Shown one piece after another: positions 43,496-51,671 of a stretch of DNA of 64,000 nucleotides (positions within the stretch are counted from its first letter, which is position 1; every line of letters begins with the position of its first letter). The translations under genes were made by a program, and so were the position numbers. The notes beneath the pieces were generated by a model. It was not told where the DNA came from. It saw only the letters and a list, made by a program, of their open reading frames with translations, and searched no databases. This DNA is from Ruminobacter sp. (GTDB lineage Bacteria > Pseudomonadota > Gammaproteobacteria > Enterobacterales > Succinivibrionaceae): contig JAGAYS010000057.1 in NCBI GenBank assembly GCA_017940385.1, positions 41,820-105,819 on the forward strand, written 5' to 3'.

Positions 43496-45628
43496 TCACC
43501 CTCTGGAATTGTATACGTAGTATTCCAGATAATCCTTATCCAACTCATCAAAGAACATGCTTGCCCCGCCTGAATAAAAATTACCGAAACTCATTCTCAT
43601 GTCGGCAAAAGTCAGCACAAGATTATTCTTTGCTCTTGTAATGGCCACATAAGCCAGACGTCGTTCCTCATCAAGATTCTTTCTGTCACCTATTGAATAT
43701 CTGTTTATACCGTGAGGCAACAGACCATCTTCAAAACCTGCAACAATTACACAAGGGAACTCCAGGCCTTTGGCACTATGAATGGTCATCAGATTAACGC
43801 CGGTATCGCCGGATTCATCATCAGCTCTGACATTACCGAGGTCATTATCCCCGTTCATGGCAACGGTTGTCACAAAGCCACGGATCATTTCAACCGGACT
43901 AAGAGTCCCGGCAGCATGCCCGTTATTATCCGCATTCACGTTCAGGGAAGATTCTGCGCCATCACCGTCCTGAACACTTACACGGGCATTATCATCCATG
44001 TCTTCATCAGGGAAATCCATATTAGGATCAAAATCGCCGACATCCAGTTTACTTATAACATCAACAAGCTCTCTGATATTGTTGCTTCTGTTTAATTCAT
44101 CATGGTTTTCATCCACATCCTTCTGTCGGTAATACTCAATAAGTCCGGATTCCACCAGAAGGTTCATAACCTGATCACCGATACCGTAATCAGCGCATTT
44201 ATCGTTAAACTCTTTACCTGCTTTCTGAATAAAATCCACAAAACTTTTAATCCCGGAGGATTTCTTGTTGGCATTACAAAAAAGGACACAGGCATCAAAC
44301 AGCGACACCCCCTGCTGTGAAGCAACCGTCTTAATCTTTGACAACGTAACCTTGCCTATTTTTCTTGACGGTATATTTATGATTCTTTCAAGGGAAACAT
44401 CATCATCATGATCCGTGATGAGACTTAAATACGAAAGCGTGTTTTTAATTTCTTCACGATCATAGAATCTCAGCCCGCCGATAATCCTGTGAGGAAGGCC
44501 GGCATTCACAAAAGCCGATTCGATGGCACGAGACTGCATATTCGTTCTGTAGAGGACGGCAAAATCAGAATTTTTGTAATGATATGCCACTTTATATTTC
44601 TTAATAAGCTGAGCAATTATTTCAGCCTCTTTGTCAGGAGAATTAGTCTGAATGACCCTGACCTTGTTCGTATCGCTTCTTTCCGTAACAAGATTCTTTT
44701 CGGCAAATCTCCTGCTGTTAAAACCGATGAGTCTGTTTGCATTGGCAAGGATTGCGCTGGTGGATCTGTAGTTCCGGATAAGCTTGTACATAGTAACGTG
44801 CGGATAATCATTATAGAAACGGTTAAGAATATCCATCACCGCCCCTCGCCAGCCATAAATTGACTGATCATCGTCACCGACAATCAGAACATTGCTGTTC
44901 TCTCCACTTATAAGCTTCAACCACTCATACTGAATTGAATTGGTATCCTGAAATTCATCCACCAGGATCTGTTTAAATTTTCCATTCAGAAATTTTCTGA
45001 CATCAGGATTCCCCTTCATCAGCTCAACACTTCTCAGAATAAGCTCAGAGAAATCAAGTACATTGGCCTTGTTGCATTTATCCTGATAGAGGGCATAAAC
45101 ATCATCAAGTCTGTATATGCCATTCAGTCCGCCAAAATCGTGATGAGGTCTCAGTCCCTTATCCTTAAGTTCTGAAATATACGCCGCATACTGCTTTGGA
45201 GAACATTCCTTTGTTTTTTCAATTTTAAGTTCTTCGAAACAGTCCTTAACTATTCTGACCTGCTCGGAGGTATCCATAATCTTAAAATTAGGCTTAAGTC
45301 CGGCCTGATTTGCAAAATTACGAAGAAGCTTACAACAGGCCCCGTGGAAAGTGCAGCACCACAGATATCTGGTATTCTGTTCACCTACAAAGTCATGTAT
45401 GCGCTGACTCATTTCCCTGGCAGCTTTATTAGTGAATGTAACGGCCAAAATGTTATGAGAGGGAATGTTGTATTTGAGTATAAGATAAGCCAGTCTTCTG
45501 ACCAGAACGGTTGTTTTACCGGTTCCGGCTCCGGCAATAATCAGCATGTTTGATAATTCCGCCGTAACGGCCTGAAGCTGTTCTGGATTCAGGCCTTTAA
45601 CAATAGTATCAACAAATCCTAATGACAT
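43496..45628 (-). CDS. uvrD: DNA helicase II UvrD, C-terminally short
   Basis: SF1A helicase of nucleotide excision and mismatch repair. The motifs are complete: IIAGAGTGKTTVLVRRL (about 30-46), TFTNKAAREMSQRI, LVDEFQDTNS, VGDDDQSIYGWRGA, YRTNMQSRAIE, LMTIHSAKGLEFPCVIVAG and AYVAITRAKNN. YGWRGA and its place after yigB identify UvrD rather than Rep. Two things are odd: an Asp/Asn-rich insertion of about 40 residues (about 545-600) before motif V, and an end shortly after FFDELDKDYLEYY, lacking about 70 residues found in E. coli. That missing part holds the Tudor-like domain that binds RNA polymerase. ATG at 45628. It is the last gene of the lysA-dapF-xerC-yigB run. Confidence 0.92.
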   Translation of the reverse strand: MSLGFVDTIVKGLNPEQLQAVTAELSNMLIIAGAGTGKTTVLVRRLAYLILKYNIPSHNILAVTFTNKAAREMSQRIHDFVGEQNTRYLWCCTFHGACCKLLRNFANQAGLKPNFKIMDTSEQVRIVKDCFEELKIEKTKECSPKQYAAYISELKDKGLRPHHDFGGLNGIYRLDDVYALYQDKCNKANVLDFSELILRSVELMKGNPDVRKFLNGKFKQILVDEFQDTNSIQYEWLKLISGENSNVLIVGDDDQSIYGWRGAVMDILNRFYNDYPHVTMYKLIRNYRSTSAILANANRLIGFNSRRFAEKNLVTERSDTNKVRVIQTNSPDKEAEIIAQLIKKYKVAYHYKNSDFAVLYRTNMQSRAIESAFVNAGLPHRIIGGLRFYDREEIKNTLSYLSLITDHDDDVSLERIINIPSRKIGKVTLSKIKTVASQQGVSLFDACVLFCNANKKSSGIKSFVDFIQKAGKEFNDKCADYGIGDQVMNLLVESGLIEYYRQKDVDENHDELNRSNNIRELVDVISKLDVGDFDPNMDFPDEDMDDNARVSVQDGDGAESSLNVNADNNGHAAGTLSPVEMIRGFVTTVAMNGDNDLGNVRADDESGDTGVNLMTIHSAKGLEFPCVIVAGFEDGLLPHGINRYSIGDRKNLDEERRLAYVAITRAKNNLVLTFADMRMSFGNFYSGGASMFFDELDKDYLEYYVYNSRG

Positions 45629-45918
45629 GGAACACGACTCTCTTTATTCTTAGTGGATACAACAACGGATCCACATCCATACATGATTTTACAAACCTGT
45701 CACGTCAGCATGCATGTTTCTTCGTACATTAACGATGCTAATCGTTTTGGTCATGTTGTTTGGTATGGATTTTAAATCCTGAATCCCTCCGGCAAAAATA
45801 TTTATGGCTGACGAATTTGCACATGTATATGCATTTTAATCTCACCGGAAAATCAGAACACAAACCGATAACAACTTTTGACAGACAAATCCGTAATTGT
45901 CTATTGTACATCTAATTA

Positions 45919-46629
45919 TTACAGTAATAAATCAATAAGTTCACTTATGTGATTTATTGAAATATGAGGCAGGATCTTAAGTTCAGACTCCTCACGGTGA
46001 TACTGAGTCTGTCTGACAGACATGACACCGGCATTTATTGCCCCTAAAACGTCAGTAGTCTCATTGTCTCCGATATGACAGACATCTTCAAGATCCACGT
46101 CTGCCAGCATGGCGGCCTGACGGAACATATGAGGATTGGGTTTCGACGGAAGATTTACTCCGGCCCATATCACGTCATCGAAACATTCATCATATCCGGC
46201 AATTTTAGGATCTGAATTCCCGTTAGTCAGGCCGATAATTGGATAATGTTTCTTTAATCTGTGTAACACATCCAGTGTTTCACGTGGAACATTGATTTGA
46301 GAACGGACACTAATAAAATCGTGCATCAGTTCTTCTGCCAGACGGCTCGCGTCATCTGAAGTTCTTCCTGAATCCGTGAGCAGTTCCTTGAATATAAAAT
46401 ATCTCAGCATGGACACGTCATATTCGAGCTCCGGACAGATATCAAGCATTTTCCCTCTCACGGCATAATACAGAGAATCACTCAAACGTGAACCATCAAG
46501 ATAATCAACTCCTATTTTGATCTTGATATACTCTTCGGCATGCGCTATGACCGGGCCATTGTCATACAGGGTATCGTCAAGATCAATCGTCAGAAGTTTT
46601 GGTTTATGCCAGTTGCGATAAAAAATCAT
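45919..46629 (-). CDS. yigB: HAD-family phosphatase YigB (FMN/pyrimidine phosphatase)
   Basis: Haloacid-dehalogenase-like hydrolase; E. coli YigB dephosphorylates FMN and the riboflavin precursor 5-amino-6-ribitylamino-uracil phosphate. The 236 residues show motif I LTIDLDDTLYDN (about 14-25), motif II IGLTNGN (about 136-142), motif III with the Lys in LPSKPNPHMF and motif IV HIGDNETTDVLGA (about 196-208). ATG at 46629 with an AAAGGA site. It lies between xerC and uvrD, exactly as in E. coli. Confidence 0.9.
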   Translation of the reverse strand: MIFYRNWHKPKLLTIDLDDTLYDNGPVIAHAEEYIKIKIGVDYLDGSRLSDSLYYAVRGKMLDICPELEYDVSMLRYFIFKELLTDSGRTSDDASRLAEELMHDFISVRSQINVPRETLDVLHRLKKHYPIIGLTNGNSDPKIAGYDECFDDVIWAGVNLPSKPNPHMFRQAAMLADVDLEDVCHIGDNETTDVLGAINAGVMSVRQTQYHREESELKILPHISINHISELIDLLL

Positions 46630-46790
46630 AATTGTCCTTTGCCATATTTCTACACAGAAAACACGGCGGAGAAAACACCTAAAAGCATATTTACACTGTT
46701 ATTGTAACTTAATAACGTATTATACCTAAGTAAAAACTTAATACGGTTCCGGCACAGATTAGTAAACATCCTTGATTCGATGGTTGCCGG

Positions 46791-47735
46791 CTAAGAGTTT
46801 TCCTCCATAAAAGCAAGAGGATGAGCTTTGGTGTACACCTCTTTTAATCTTTCAATATTCAGATGCAGATAAATCTGGGTAACAGACAGCGACGTATGCC
46901 CCAATATTTCCTGAACAACCCTGATATCTGCACCGCCGGCAAGCATTTCCGTGGCAAATGAATGCCTTAACTTATGAGGCGTAATCTTCAATGGAATGTC
47001 GGCAGCCAGGCCCATCTTCTTTATGGCGATCTGAACTGCCCTCGTAGTCATCATTTCTCCGAATCTGTTGACAAAAAGGTAATCACATTCAGCTGATGCC
47101 AATAAGTCCCTTACTGCGAACCACTCCATCATTGCCTGCAGAGAATAACTGCCGAAAGGCACAATCCTTTCCTTGTTTCCCTTACCAATGATTCTGATTT
47201 CCATTTTCTCGAAATCTATATCACCGATACGGATACTGACCAGCTCCGATACACGGACCCCACTGGCAAAAAGAAGTTCAACAATGGCACGGTCCCGATA
47301 ATCTTTAGGAGACGGATCATCTGGAAGCACTGCCAGTTTTTCAAACTGCTCATAAGTCAGGTAAGCAGGCAGATCAGCCGTAAACTTCGGCGTTTTTATA
47401 TCTGCCATGGGATTAACCTTGATGAGATTCATCAAAGATAAATATTTATAGAAACTTTTTAAGGTACTTACGAGGTGAGCTCTGGATCTGTTGCTGATGT
47501 TATCCTTTAGAGGATCTGCTGAAGATATTTCCCTGATACCGAGTCTTAAATCATGTTCCGTTGCATCAGTAAAGGATATCAAATCCGGAATTCTGGCATT
47601 AAGAACCTCAATAAAATGACGAAGTTCCCGTTCATAACTTTTAATGGTGTGGACACTGTACCTTTTTTCATAGGTAAGATAACTGATAAAATCTGATACG
47701 GCATTATGAAGTCCGCCGTATTTTTCATCCTGCAT
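46791..47735 (-). CDS. xerC: Tyrosine recombinase XerC
   Basis: Acts with XerD at dif to resolve chromosome dimers. The 314 residues have an N-terminal SAM-like DNA-binding domain (about 1-115; FISYLTYEKRYSVHTIKSYER) and the catalytic domain with Arg in FASGVRVSELVS, Lys in IGKGNKERIVPFG, HxxR in TPHKLRHSFATEM, and His/Tyr in LGHTSLSVTQIYLHL (the nucleophile is that Tyr). Position between dapF and yigB marks it as XerC rather than XerD. ATG at 47735. Confidence 0.92.
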   Translation of the reverse strand: MQDEKYGGLHNAVSDFISYLTYEKRYSVHTIKSYERELRHFIEVLNARIPDLISFTDATEHDLRLGIREISSADPLKDNISNRSRAHLVSTLKSFYKYLSLMNLIKVNPMADIKTPKFTADLPAYLTYEQFEKLAVLPDDPSPKDYRDRAIVELLFASGVRVSELVSIRIGDIDFEKMEIRIIGKGNKERIVPFGSYSLQAMMEWFAVRDLLASAECDYLFVNRFGEMMTTRAVQIAIKKMGLAADIPLKITPHKLRHSFATEMLAGGADIRVVQEILGHTSLSVTQIYLHLNIERLKEVYTKAHPLAFMEENS

Positions 47736-47850
47736 TACAGCCTCGATAAAGAATCACGGGTTCCCCGACATTAACCTCACCCCGGTCCGAATATGCATGT
47801 ATTCAGTGAACAGACATAATTCACCGGTGACCGTAAGGTCGGTATTAAGA

Positions 47851-48681
47851 TTAGAATTCAATGCAACCGTCAAAAACAAGTGAGGCATTTCCCGTCATTT
47901 TTACGGGCATACCTTCCCCCTGCCATTCAACCGTCAAATCCCCGCCGCTGAAATGCACGGTAACCGGAGATCTCAAAAGTCCCTGATCCATGCCTACTAC
48001 GGCTGCGGCACATGCTCCTGTTCCACAGGATGGTTTTTCCCCGGAACCGCGCTCGTAGACTCTCAGTCTGATTTCATGCTGATTCAGAACCTGCATAAAT
48101 CCGACATTAACCTTTTCCGGAAAACGTTCATGAACGGAAATAAGTCCTCCGGTTCCGGACACGTCCGCAGATTCAATATCATCGACAGTAAGAATACAGT
48201 GAGGATTTCCGGTAAATACGGCCCCACACAGTACATGACCGTCACCTACGGGCAGAACATATGTTTTGTTTCTGCCCTGAGCCCTGAACGGAATCTTCGC
48301 AGGTTCCAAAACAGGTTCCCCCATATCAACCAGTACCGAACCATCATCATTAACGGTCAGTACCAGTTTACCTCCGAGGGTGCTGACTCGGATATTTTTC
48401 CGATTGATAAGCTTTTTTTCCGTCACGAATTTGGCAAGGCATCTGGCTCCGTTACCCCCCATCTGAATTTCAGTTCCGTCAGGATTATATATCCTGTAAT
48501 GAAAATCAAGTTCGGGATCATATGGAGGTTCAACCACCAGCAGATGATCAAAACCAACACCCAGGCGCCGGTCAGCAAGACTTTTAATCTTGTTCTCAGA
48601 CAGAAAAAACTTCTGGGTTACGGCATCAATAACCATAAAATCGTTGCCACAACCATGCATCTTGGAAAAATTAATCAGCAT
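47851..48681 (-). CDS. dapF: Diaminopimelate epimerase
   Basis: Interconverts LL- and meso-diaminopimelate for lysine and peptidoglycan synthesis without a cofactor. The two catalytic cysteines are in GGNGARCLAKF (about 72-82) and PSCGTGACAAAV (about 216-227). The N-terminus FSKMHGCGNDFMVID is typical. It has 276 residues (274 in E. coli). ATG at 48681, about 30 bases after the lysA stop. An open frame on the opposite strand over most of the gene is a shadow. Confidence 0.95.
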   Translation of the reverse strand: MLINFSKMHGCGNDFMVIDAVTQKFFLSENKIKSLADRRLGVGFDHLLVVEPPYDPELDFHYRIYNPDGTEIQMGGNGARCLAKFVTEKKLINRKNIRVSTLGGKLVLTVNDDGSVLVDMGEPVLEPAKIPFRAQGRNKTYVLPVGDGHVLCGAVFTGNPHCILTVDDIESADVSGTGGLISVHERFPEKVNVGFMQVLNQHEIRLRVYERGSGEKPSCGTGACAAAVVGMDQGLLRSPVTVHFSGGDLTVEWQGEGMPVKMTGNASLVFDGCIEF

Positions 48682-48712
48682 ATCTACTCAACTTAAAGGT
48701 TGAATCCAAGAA

Positions 48713-49960
48713 TTAGAGCTTATGTTCGTGACGCCACAAATCACTAACGCTTTCACGATCACGAATCACGTAAACCTTATCGCCATCAACCATCAGCTCA
48801 GCGGCTCTTGGTCGAGAGTTATAATTTGATGACATGGCAAAACCGTAAGCGCCGGCACCATGCATTACCAGGAAATCACCTTCCTGAACCTTAAGTGATC
48901 TTTCCTTACCTAGGAAATCCCCTGTTTCACAGATAGGTCCTACGACATTATATACATTTTCAGGACGTTCAATACTGTGATCAGCTTCTTCAATGCGCAT
49001 CCAGGCACTATAGAGAGAAGGTCTAATCATGTCGTTCATGGCCGCATCCACAATACAGAAGTTACACACCTCTCCCTGCTTTAAATATTCGCATCTGGTC
49101 ACCAGTACGCCTGCATTTGCAACCATTGATCTGCCTGGTTCGCAGATTAATCTTAAATTTCTGCCGGCAAGCTTTGCCTTAACAACTTTTAAGTAGTCGG
49201 CAACTGCCGGAGGTACTTCATCCTTGTAAACAACACCAAGACCACCACCGATATCAATGTGCTCAAGTTTAATGCCTTCAGCTTCAAGTCTGTCAACAAG
49301 AGCAAGGATTCTGTCAAGTGCATCCACAAAAGGAGTCAGTGACGTAAGCTGGGATCCTATGTGACAGTCAATACCGATAACTTTTACGCCTTCAAGAGAT
49401 GCGGCATGTCTATAGAGTTCAAAAGCAGTCTCAACAGGAACACCGAACTTATTATTCTTCAACCCGGTGGAAATATAAGGATGAGTTCCGGCATCAACAT
49501 CAGGATTCACACGGATTGAAATCGGAGCCTTAACATTCTTACTGATGGCAATCTTATTGATGCGTTCAAGTTCCGCCGGAGATTCCACATTGAAACAGAG
49601 AATTCCCTGATCCAATGCATATTCAATTTCACTGAAGCTCTTGGCTACCCCTGAGTACACGACTTTCTTCGGATCACCGCCGGCTTCGATGACTCGAGCA
49701 AGTTCACCGCCTGACACAATATCAAAGCCTGTGCCTAATGAAGCCATCAGCTGCAGAATGGCGATATTGCTGTTAGCCTTTACCGCATAACAAACAAGAT
49801 GTTCAACATCTGAACTGGCGGCATTATACGCATTTAAGTGCTCTTCGAGCTGAGCCTTGGAATAAATATAAAGAGGCGTGCCATATTTCTGAGCAAGTTC
49901 CTTTACTGATAAATCTTCTACGGAAACCAACCCATTACTTTTAGTCGAAATAAAACTCAT
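48713..49960 (-). CDS. lysA: Diaminopimelate decarboxylase
   Basis: PLP enzyme that converts meso-diaminopimelate to L-lysine. Fold-type III alanine-racemase barrel: the PLP lysine is in VCYAVKANSN (about 58-67), then HIGSQLTS (about 196-203), the glycine-rich phosphate site DIGGGLGV (about 232-239), EPGRSMVANAG (about 275-285) and CETGDFLGKERSL with the catalytic Cys (about 341). It has 415 residues. ATG at 49960 with a perfect CAGGAG site. The order lysA-dapF-xerC is that of Vibrio and Pseudomonas. A Fur-box-like sequence lies just upstream. Confidence 0.94.
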   Translation of the reverse strand: MSFISTKSNGLVSVEDLSVKELAQKYGTPLYIYSKAQLEEHLNAYNAASSDVEHLVCYAVKANSNIAILQLMASLGTGFDIVSGGELARVIEAGGDPKKVVYSGVAKSFSEIEYALDQGILCFNVESPAELERINKIAISKNVKAPISIRVNPDVDAGTHPYISTGLKNNKFGVPVETAFELYRHAASLEGVKVIGIDCHIGSQLTSLTPFVDALDRILALVDRLEAEGIKLEHIDIGGGLGVVYKDEVPPAVADYLKVVKAKLAGRNLRLICEPGRSMVANAGVLVTRCEYLKQGEVCNFCIVDAAMNDMIRPSLYSAWMRIEEADHSIERPENVYNVVGPICETGDFLGKERSLKVQEGDFLVMHGAGAYGFAMSSNYNSRPRAAELMVDGDKVYVIRDRESVSDLWRHEHKL

Positions 49961-50381
49961 TATTAACTCCTGATTTGAGTATTATCATTATCAATAGCCG
50001 GAGGAAAAATACGACAAATCCTCTTTTCTGAAATTTTACTATATTTTGACAGACTTGTTATCTTTTTATGCTCTTCAGGATATCTGCAACCTTACTTATT
50101 GCACCTTTACAGGGCATGGAATCCATGCATATATCCAAAGAACCGGACTTCTGAACAAAAAAACATTGGCATAAAGTAACATGTAGCACAGTGTGGTCAG
50201 TGATTTTGTTCAGTTAATCCAAAATCAGCCAGATGCATTTCACGTGCCTAAAAAGTGCATTTTATACGTTTTTTGAAAAAAACACAAAATCAAGGACATA
50301 TACTTATCCATGTATGGGAAATACTTAAAGACATTTAAGTAACGAGTAAAAACACTACACAAATAAGGGAGAAAATACATT
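49961..50381. other. Divergent intergenic region, lysA / small Ser-rich gene
   Basis: About 420 AT-rich bases with no supported gene. Apart from the GATAAT repeats next to lysA I see no clear operator or riboswitch; nothing resembling the lysine riboswitch core was found. Confidence 0.4.
49979..49997 (-). promoter_or_regulatory. Possible Fur-like operator or -10 region upstream of lysA
   Basis: On the minus strand GATAATGATAAT (plus-strand 49981-49992) matches the first two hexamers of the Fur consensus GATAATGATAATCATTATC; the third hexamer is poor. It lies about 20 bases before the lysA ATG. It could equally be a duplicated -10 hexamer, so the call is tentative. Confidence 0.25.
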
Positions 50382-50618
50382 ATGGCCAGATCTTTTTCAT
50401 ACTCAGGCCGCGGTTACTCATCAAGAGGCAGATCATACGGCAGCAGTTCCTCAGGAAGCACTCATTCTTTCTCAGGAACAACCCGTTATTCCAACGGCAG
50501 CACGAGAAGCTACCGAGGAAACGTGCACTTCAACGGAAACTCCTACACCTGTACGACCAGATACAGCGATGGTTCGGTTAAGTGCCATGACGGCTTCATA
50601 AACCATGGATGGAAATAA
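50382..50618 (+). CDS. Small Ser/Gly/Arg-rich protein, unknown function
   Basis: A 78-residue frame with a good GGGAGA site ten bases before the ATG. The composition is striking: a Ser/Gly/Tyr/Arg-rich N-terminal third (SYSGRGYSSRGRSYGSSSSG) followed by two related units, TTRYSNGSTRSY and TTRYSDGSVKCH, separated by a NVHFNGNSYTC turn. Two cysteines could pair. There is no signal peptide or membrane span. I do not know the family; a basic, nucleic-acid-binding or secreted structural role is possible. It is the only plus-strand gene in the 43.5-64 kb block, inserted between lptM and lysA. Confidence 0.6.
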   Translation: MARSFSYSGRGYSSRGRSYGSSSSGSTHSFSGTTRYSNGSTRSYRGNVHFNGNSYTCTTRYSDGSVKCHDGFINHGWK

Positions 50619-50667
50619 TTGTCGCGACAGATACGATGAAAGGGCTGTTACACTCCCGCTTGCAACC

Positions 50668-50808
50668 GTCTTTAGAAGACTGACAAACAGGTTCCATAAT
50701 AACCTGGTTTCGATTAGATATTTATCTTTAATGTCTGACGGTGTAATGATAATAACATCATTATTTTGAGTTACTGAATTACGGGGACTCTCAATACGCC
50801 CCGTAATT
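50668..50808. repeat. Cluster of four small hairpins
   Basis: Four inverted repeats follow one another in 140 bases: GTCTT/AAGAC (50668-50680), CAGGTT/AACCTG (50688-50706), AATGAT/ATCATT (about 50744-50761) and a strong 10-bp stem AATTACGGGG/CCCCGTAATT (50777-50808). The last could end transcription from either side. The density suggests a structured 3' region or a small RNA. Confidence 0.5.
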
Positions 50809-50839
50809 TATTGATTTTCTTCTTTCAATGCTGCCATGA

Positions 50840-51304
50840 TTACCTATTGCTCATGTTAACATCCTTAACCAGGTTGTCACACCTGCTGAAGAATTCGTCT
50901 ATAAGAAATTCTCCCTTTTCGTCCACATATCCAAAACCCTCAACGTTATTGTTGTCATCATAAGAAAAAATTAAATGTACGGTCTCACCGTCATTTCTCT
51001 TATGAGTAATATGGTATTCCCCCTGATCCGCGCTGTGCATTGTGGAATTAGGAATACCAGCAAGGAGAGCTCTTATCCCGGCATCCCCACTTGAAAACTC
51101 ATCCCAGGGAATATTTGAAGTAATGTAACCAAATACATTTGGAGAACCGTCATAATCAAACAAATAATGTCTTAATTCGTAATTAAATACAGTTATTGAT
51201 TCATAATCATGCTCAGCACTTCTTTCAAATTTACACCGATTAAAATAGTCACAGCCAGTCAGACATGCCACAGCACTAAATACTAAAAATATCTTTTTTA
51301 ACAC
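50840..51304 (-). CDS. Predicted lipoprotein, unknown function
   Basis: The 154 residues begin with a lipoprotein signal ending in ACLTGC (Cys18). The start is a GTG at 51304; no ATG is available. The mature part is acidic and hydrophilic with a paired Cys (NRCKFE and SRCDNL). A beta-rich middle, with EYHITHKRNDGETVHLIFSY split over two strands, is visible. I do not recognise the family. It sits between lptM and lysA on the same strand, interrupting the usual lptM-lysA order. Confidence 0.65.
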   Translation of the reverse strand: MLKKIFLVFSAVACLTGCDYFNRCKFERSAEHDYESITVFNYELRHYLFDYDGSPNVFGYITSNIPWDEFSSGDAGIRALLAGIPNSTMHSADQGEYHITHKRNDGETVHLIFSYDDNNNVEGFGYVDEKGEFLIDEFFSRCDNLVKDVNMSNR

Positions 51305-51408
51305 CTTGTTTTTATACCTATATAAAAAAACACACTTAATATTTACTTTTATAATTCACCAAATCTAATTTATCAATATTGATACATGAGCATATGTTTA
51401 TACCAACA

Positions 51409-51609
51409 CTACTCATCAACCGATGAGACGCCGGTCTCATCGTTTTCTGAAGAATCTTCAACACCGGAATCAAACACCTTTACCCCTTCTGTTGTCGGCG
51501 ACGCATCAGGTCGATCTTCTGGTAAATACAATGAACCTCTTAAACCGCATGCTGAAACCATTAACAGCGCAAAGAACGAAGCAGCCAAGATCAGTACTTG
51601 TTTTAACAT
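51409..51609 (-). CDS. lptM: LPS translocon maturation chaperone LptM (YifL)
   Basis: Small outer-membrane lipoprotein that helps LptD acquire its native disulfides. The 66 residues show a signal peptide ending in SACGLRGSLYLPE: the Cys is lipidated (about Cys21) and CGLRGSLYLP is the family signature (E. coli CGLKGPLYFP). The tail is acidic and disordered, as in the family. ATG at 51609 with AGGA seven bases upstream. It lies 60 bases after cyaA on the same strand. Longer open frames on the plus strand here are shadows. Between cyaA and lptM there is no cyaY. Confidence 0.88.
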   Translation of the reverse strand: MLKQVLILAASFFALLMVSACGLRGSLYLPEDRPDASPTTEGVKVFDSGVEDSSENDETGVSSVDE

Positions 51610-51671
51610 AAAAAAATCCTATAAACCTTAAAACGAATTCCCATTAAATCACACGACCACAATACATCCAA

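Noticed and set aside
45878-45907. TTGACA with a TATTGT 18 bases later on the plus strand
   Set aside because: No plus-strand gene follows; it points into the 3' end of yigB. Probably chance in AT-rich DNA.
45629-45918. Possible SOS (LexA) box upstream of uvrD
   Set aside because: E. coli uvrD has one, but I found no CTG-N10-CAG match in this gap.
47953-48696. A 247-codon plus-strand open frame
   Set aside because: Lies entirely against dapF, with low-complexity shadow composition and no ribosome-binding site.
49961-50381. Lysine riboswitch upstream of lysA
   Set aside because: The region is AT-rich and lacks the conserved core sequences and stems of that riboswitch.
51386-51631. Plus-strand open frames of 60-80 codons
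   Set aside because: Antisense to lptM, whose lipobox and CGLRGSLYLP signature are convincing; the plus-strand products have no known features.
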